Shown piece after piece: positions 61,097 through 64,000 of a DNA stretch of 64,000 nt. The first letter of the stretch is position 1; each line of letters opens with the position of its first letter. A program made the position numbers and the translations under genes. This DNA comes from Neodiprion pinetum (lineage: Eukaryota > Arthropoda > Insecta > Hymenoptera > Diprionidae): NCBI RefSeq assembly GCF_021155775.2, contig NC_060237.1, forward strand, positions 10,069,832 through 10,133,831, read 5' to 3'. Below the pieces are notes generated by a model that worked only from the letters and a program-made list of their open reading frames with translations, made no database searches and had not been told where the DNA came from.

Positions 61097-62219
61097 GATC
61101 TCGATTTTTGCCATCGTATGTAGGACATTTGGTTACAAGAACAAATGCGAATTACGAAGAACTCCGTATTAGAGATAAGGATATTTTAGTTCAAGTATAC
61201 CTATACACAGAAATCCGTATGTGAATATACTAAAACCTCTGTGTTTATTGTAAAAATCTAGTTTCAAATATGTGCATATATGTATATACACGTCCATAAG
61301 TATACATATAAATATATACACATACATGTACATAAATAATTGCCAAGAAATTAGAAACACTCACAACTTGTCGCAAATAGAGTAAAACGTAAGGTTAATA
61401 ATATACAAATTACACAAGCGCACCATAAAACATGGCAAGGGTAATCCTAGTGCAGTGATGGTGCAAACTGAAGAAATATACATTTACATATACATGATAT
61501 AAATTAATAGACTAGAAAAGAGTATTTAGAGAGCTTATCTAATTCCGATCTTGTCACAATAGATCATTAACATAATCAATATACGGTTAAAGCTGTATGA
61601 GCTACATTCACTATTAGAGATAATATTTTTTATCCATTTCTATAGTTATTTAATTTCTTGTACAACAATTTTTCAAATTTCACTGCAAAATGCCCGACGA
61701 GTTCTCGTAGTGCAAACACGAGTCAAATTACCTTACAGATGGCATTACATTGATTTTTGCCTTCTCGCGTCGAGTTATAAATACAGATAAATCTCAATGA
61801 GAGCTCATTTCTATAAGATTTATTGTAGTTCTGTATTCGTAGCTATACCTGTTATTCTATATTATATACTGTCCTAAATTTTAAACACACAGCACAACAA
61901 TGGCTGAAAGCACAATGGCAAGAAGAGAGGAGCAATTTACATCTTAATAAATCTTTTCTTCTTTATACGTAGCACAGCGATGTCACGTCGGAGGATATGT
62001 ACTAGTGGATCACTAGGTGGGGCACAGAACTGAAACATAATTGTGTTGAAAATCTTTAACATCTCATACAGAAAGTAGGTACGTTGCCAGACCTTATACA
62101 CCAACAATGAATATTCATGGATGCTATATTCATAAATACTTACAAAAGTAAGCTAATATTTTACCCGCAATTCCTTATTACTGATAACTAGGTATGATAA
62201 TATTCCCTCCCCGCCCCTC
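61097..62219. other. Unique spacer between inner palindrome and right outer repeats
   Basis: AT-rich with no counterpart on the left side and no recognisable gene. A TATATA/CATATA-rich piece lies at about 61265-61340. Confidence 0.5.
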
Positions 62220-62352
62220 CCCGCATACATCTACTTCTACTCCTACTCTACTCTAACTCCTACTACTACGACTACTCCTATTCCTACTCCGACTTCTACC
62301 ACTTCTACTTCTACTCCCACTACTCCTACTCCTGATCCTACTCCTACTCTAA
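62220..62352. repeat. CTACTC-type minisatellite
   Basis: Irregular CTACTC/CTTCTA/CTCCTA units in a pyrimidine-rich strand. Confidence 0.8.
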
Positions 62353-62379
62353 TGAATATAATAAAAATGTTATACTCAC

Positions 62380-63470
62380 AGTGTACAAGTCCTCGTCATC
62401 CTCGTCCTCCTCCTCGCCCACCTTGATCACCCGCAGCCACCGCGAACTACCTCGGGTTATACCTTGAATAGTAATTAATATTTTTAGTATAAGAACACAT
62501 CAAAAATATTGTTCAAGGATTGATATAATTAATTAATTAATTAATAATATAATCAATTTTATTAGCGCATTTGAAGCTATTGAACATGTGCTTGCGCGAA
62601 AAATGAATTGAAATAATTTATTGTAAACGTGACAAGTTTGTAATATTTCAGATGAAATATGATTACAATTGCCATCAAATATTATAAAAATGTTTTACTC
62701 ACCGAGCACAAATCCTCGTCCTCCTCGTCCTCCTCCTCGTCCACCTTCGACCTCCGCCAACCTCCTCCAACAACCACCGATAACCACCTCGGGTTATACC
62801 TGGAATAGTAATAAATATTTTCAGTATAAGAGCACATTAGAAATATTGTGTAAGGATTAACATAATTAATTAATTAATTGATAATATAATAAATATAATT
62901 AGCGCATTCATAACTACTGAATATGTGCTTGCGCGAAAAGTGAACTGACATATTTCATTGTAAATATCACAAGTTTGAAATATTTTAGATAAAATATAAT
63001 TACAATTGCCGTCAAATATTATAAAAGTGTTTTACTCACCGAGCACAAATCCTCGTCCTCCTCGTCTACCTTGTTCTCCTCGTCCTCCTCGTCCTCCTCC
63101 TCGTCCACCTCCGACCACCTTTAACCACCTCGGGTTATATCTGAAATAGTTATAAAAATTTTCAGTATAAGAACACATCAAAAATATTGTGTAAGGATTA
63201 ATGTAATTAATTAATTAAATAATAATATAATAAATTGTATCAGCTTATTCATAGCTACTGAGTTTGTGCTTGGGCGAAAAATGAATTGAAATAATTTAAT
63301 GTAAACATAACAAGTTTGAAATATTTTGGATAAAATATAATTACAATTGCCATCAAATATTATAAAAATGTTTTACTTACCGAGCACGAATCGTCGTCCT
63401 CCTCGTCCACTTCCAACCACCGCCAACCACCTCCAACAACCACCGATAACCACCTCGGGTTATACCTCGG
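62380..63470 (-). repeat. U units (right outer group, inverted)
   Basis: Four G-rich cores in inverse orientation near 62390-62480, 62700-62800, 63040-63140 and 63380-63470, spaced about 310-345 bp. On the minus strand each reads acceptor-like TTCCAG, G-rich core, then GTGAGTAAAAC. Confidence 0.8.
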
Positions 63471-64000
63471 AAGTCTAGTTTCACCAGGTAGCGGACCTGG
63501 AGCTCAGAAACTACGTAGCGCTTGTCCCGGCAGTCGAGTTTCACCAGAAAGCGGACCCGGAGCGCAGGATCCAAGAGGCTGAGAACCCGGCACTCGAAAT
63601 CTGCGGAGCGCGATTTTCATCCGTCCACTCTACTGCGCGGTTGTTTCCAGACTGAGGAATCCGGCTAGCTGGATTTAAGTTGATGACGTCAAGAGAAAAA
63701 AAAAATTTTGCGACGTCACTTTCTGATCATCCGAACATCCAAACTCTGGTTTCGAACTTTTATACTATGTATGATGTGTGATGTATGATGTCTCGTGATG
63801 TAAGATGTGTGATGTATGATAATATTTTATGATGTATAATGATATTAGTTTTCACATTTCACATTTCATACAAGAAATACGCACTTTATCTTTCCTGCCA
63901 ATCCAGATTCAAGCGGCTAGGGCCTTCGATGGACAGCCGTTGACTGTAGTTATATTCTTCAGTGAACGGTCGGCTAATAACGCTGCCGTTCTGCGACAGT
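63471..64000 (-). repeat. Outer repeat A (right copy, cut by the window end)
   Basis: Inverted copy of about 52037-52600: same GACGTC-T/A-run-GACGTCAC block, TACATC microsatellite and 60-bp minisatellite. Identity is very high outside the minisatellite. The 62669-62860 and 63377-63574 frames nearby are repeat artefacts. Confidence 0.85.

Noticed and set aside
1..64000. tRNA or rRNA genes
   Set aside because: I looked for B-box-like GGTTCRANNCC with a matching A box and for rRNA-like text and found none convincing by eye.

Overview
The window looks like animal nuclear DNA, most likely from an insect. A multi-exon gene with GT-AG introns encodes the C-terminal ~1,040 residues of an AF4/FMR2-family protein (Drosophila Lilliputian type, with AT-hooks). 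Long non-coding stretches that are CpG-rich and microsatellite-rich flank very AT-rich UTR-like DNA. Hymenoptera is my best guess for the order, but nothing here proves it.

Layout. (1) 1-36,673: no exon I can recognise on either strand. This is probably intronic or upstream DNA of the plus-strand lilli gene. It holds microsatellites, purine/pyrimidine strand-switch tracts, several perfect binding-site-like palindromes, a possible TATA/GA-tract promoter near 30.96 kb and a decayed interspersed repeat near 32 kb. (2) 36,674-43,147: ten coding exons of lilli whose phases all fit together. A 157-bp MITE with TAA target duplications (40,774-40,930) sits only 4 bp inside the intron after the largest exon and supplies bases +5/+6 of that splice donor. 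(3) 43,148 to about 48.4 kb: 3' UTR and AT-rich downstream DNA, with four Pumilio-type TGTANATA motifs in the first 2 kb. (4) 48.8-51.0 kb: diverged repeats and a minus-strand fragment of a retroelement ORF1-like protein with an FP25K-type C-terminal domain. (5) 51.2 kb to the window end: a very large nested inverted-repeat structure. Its core is a ~7.8-kb near-perfect palindrome (53,315-61,096), with tandem arrays of a 115-bp unit (7 copies left, 10 right) and a tip of G/C homopolymers, G-rich minisatellites and a ~50-bp unique loop. The core is flanked by a second, outer inverted pair (51,640-52,640 and 63,471 to beyond the end).

Only one host gene is clearly present. The most unusual part is the nested palindrome, which resembles a foldback-type mobile element built repeatedly from its own pieces. 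No transposase was recognised in it.
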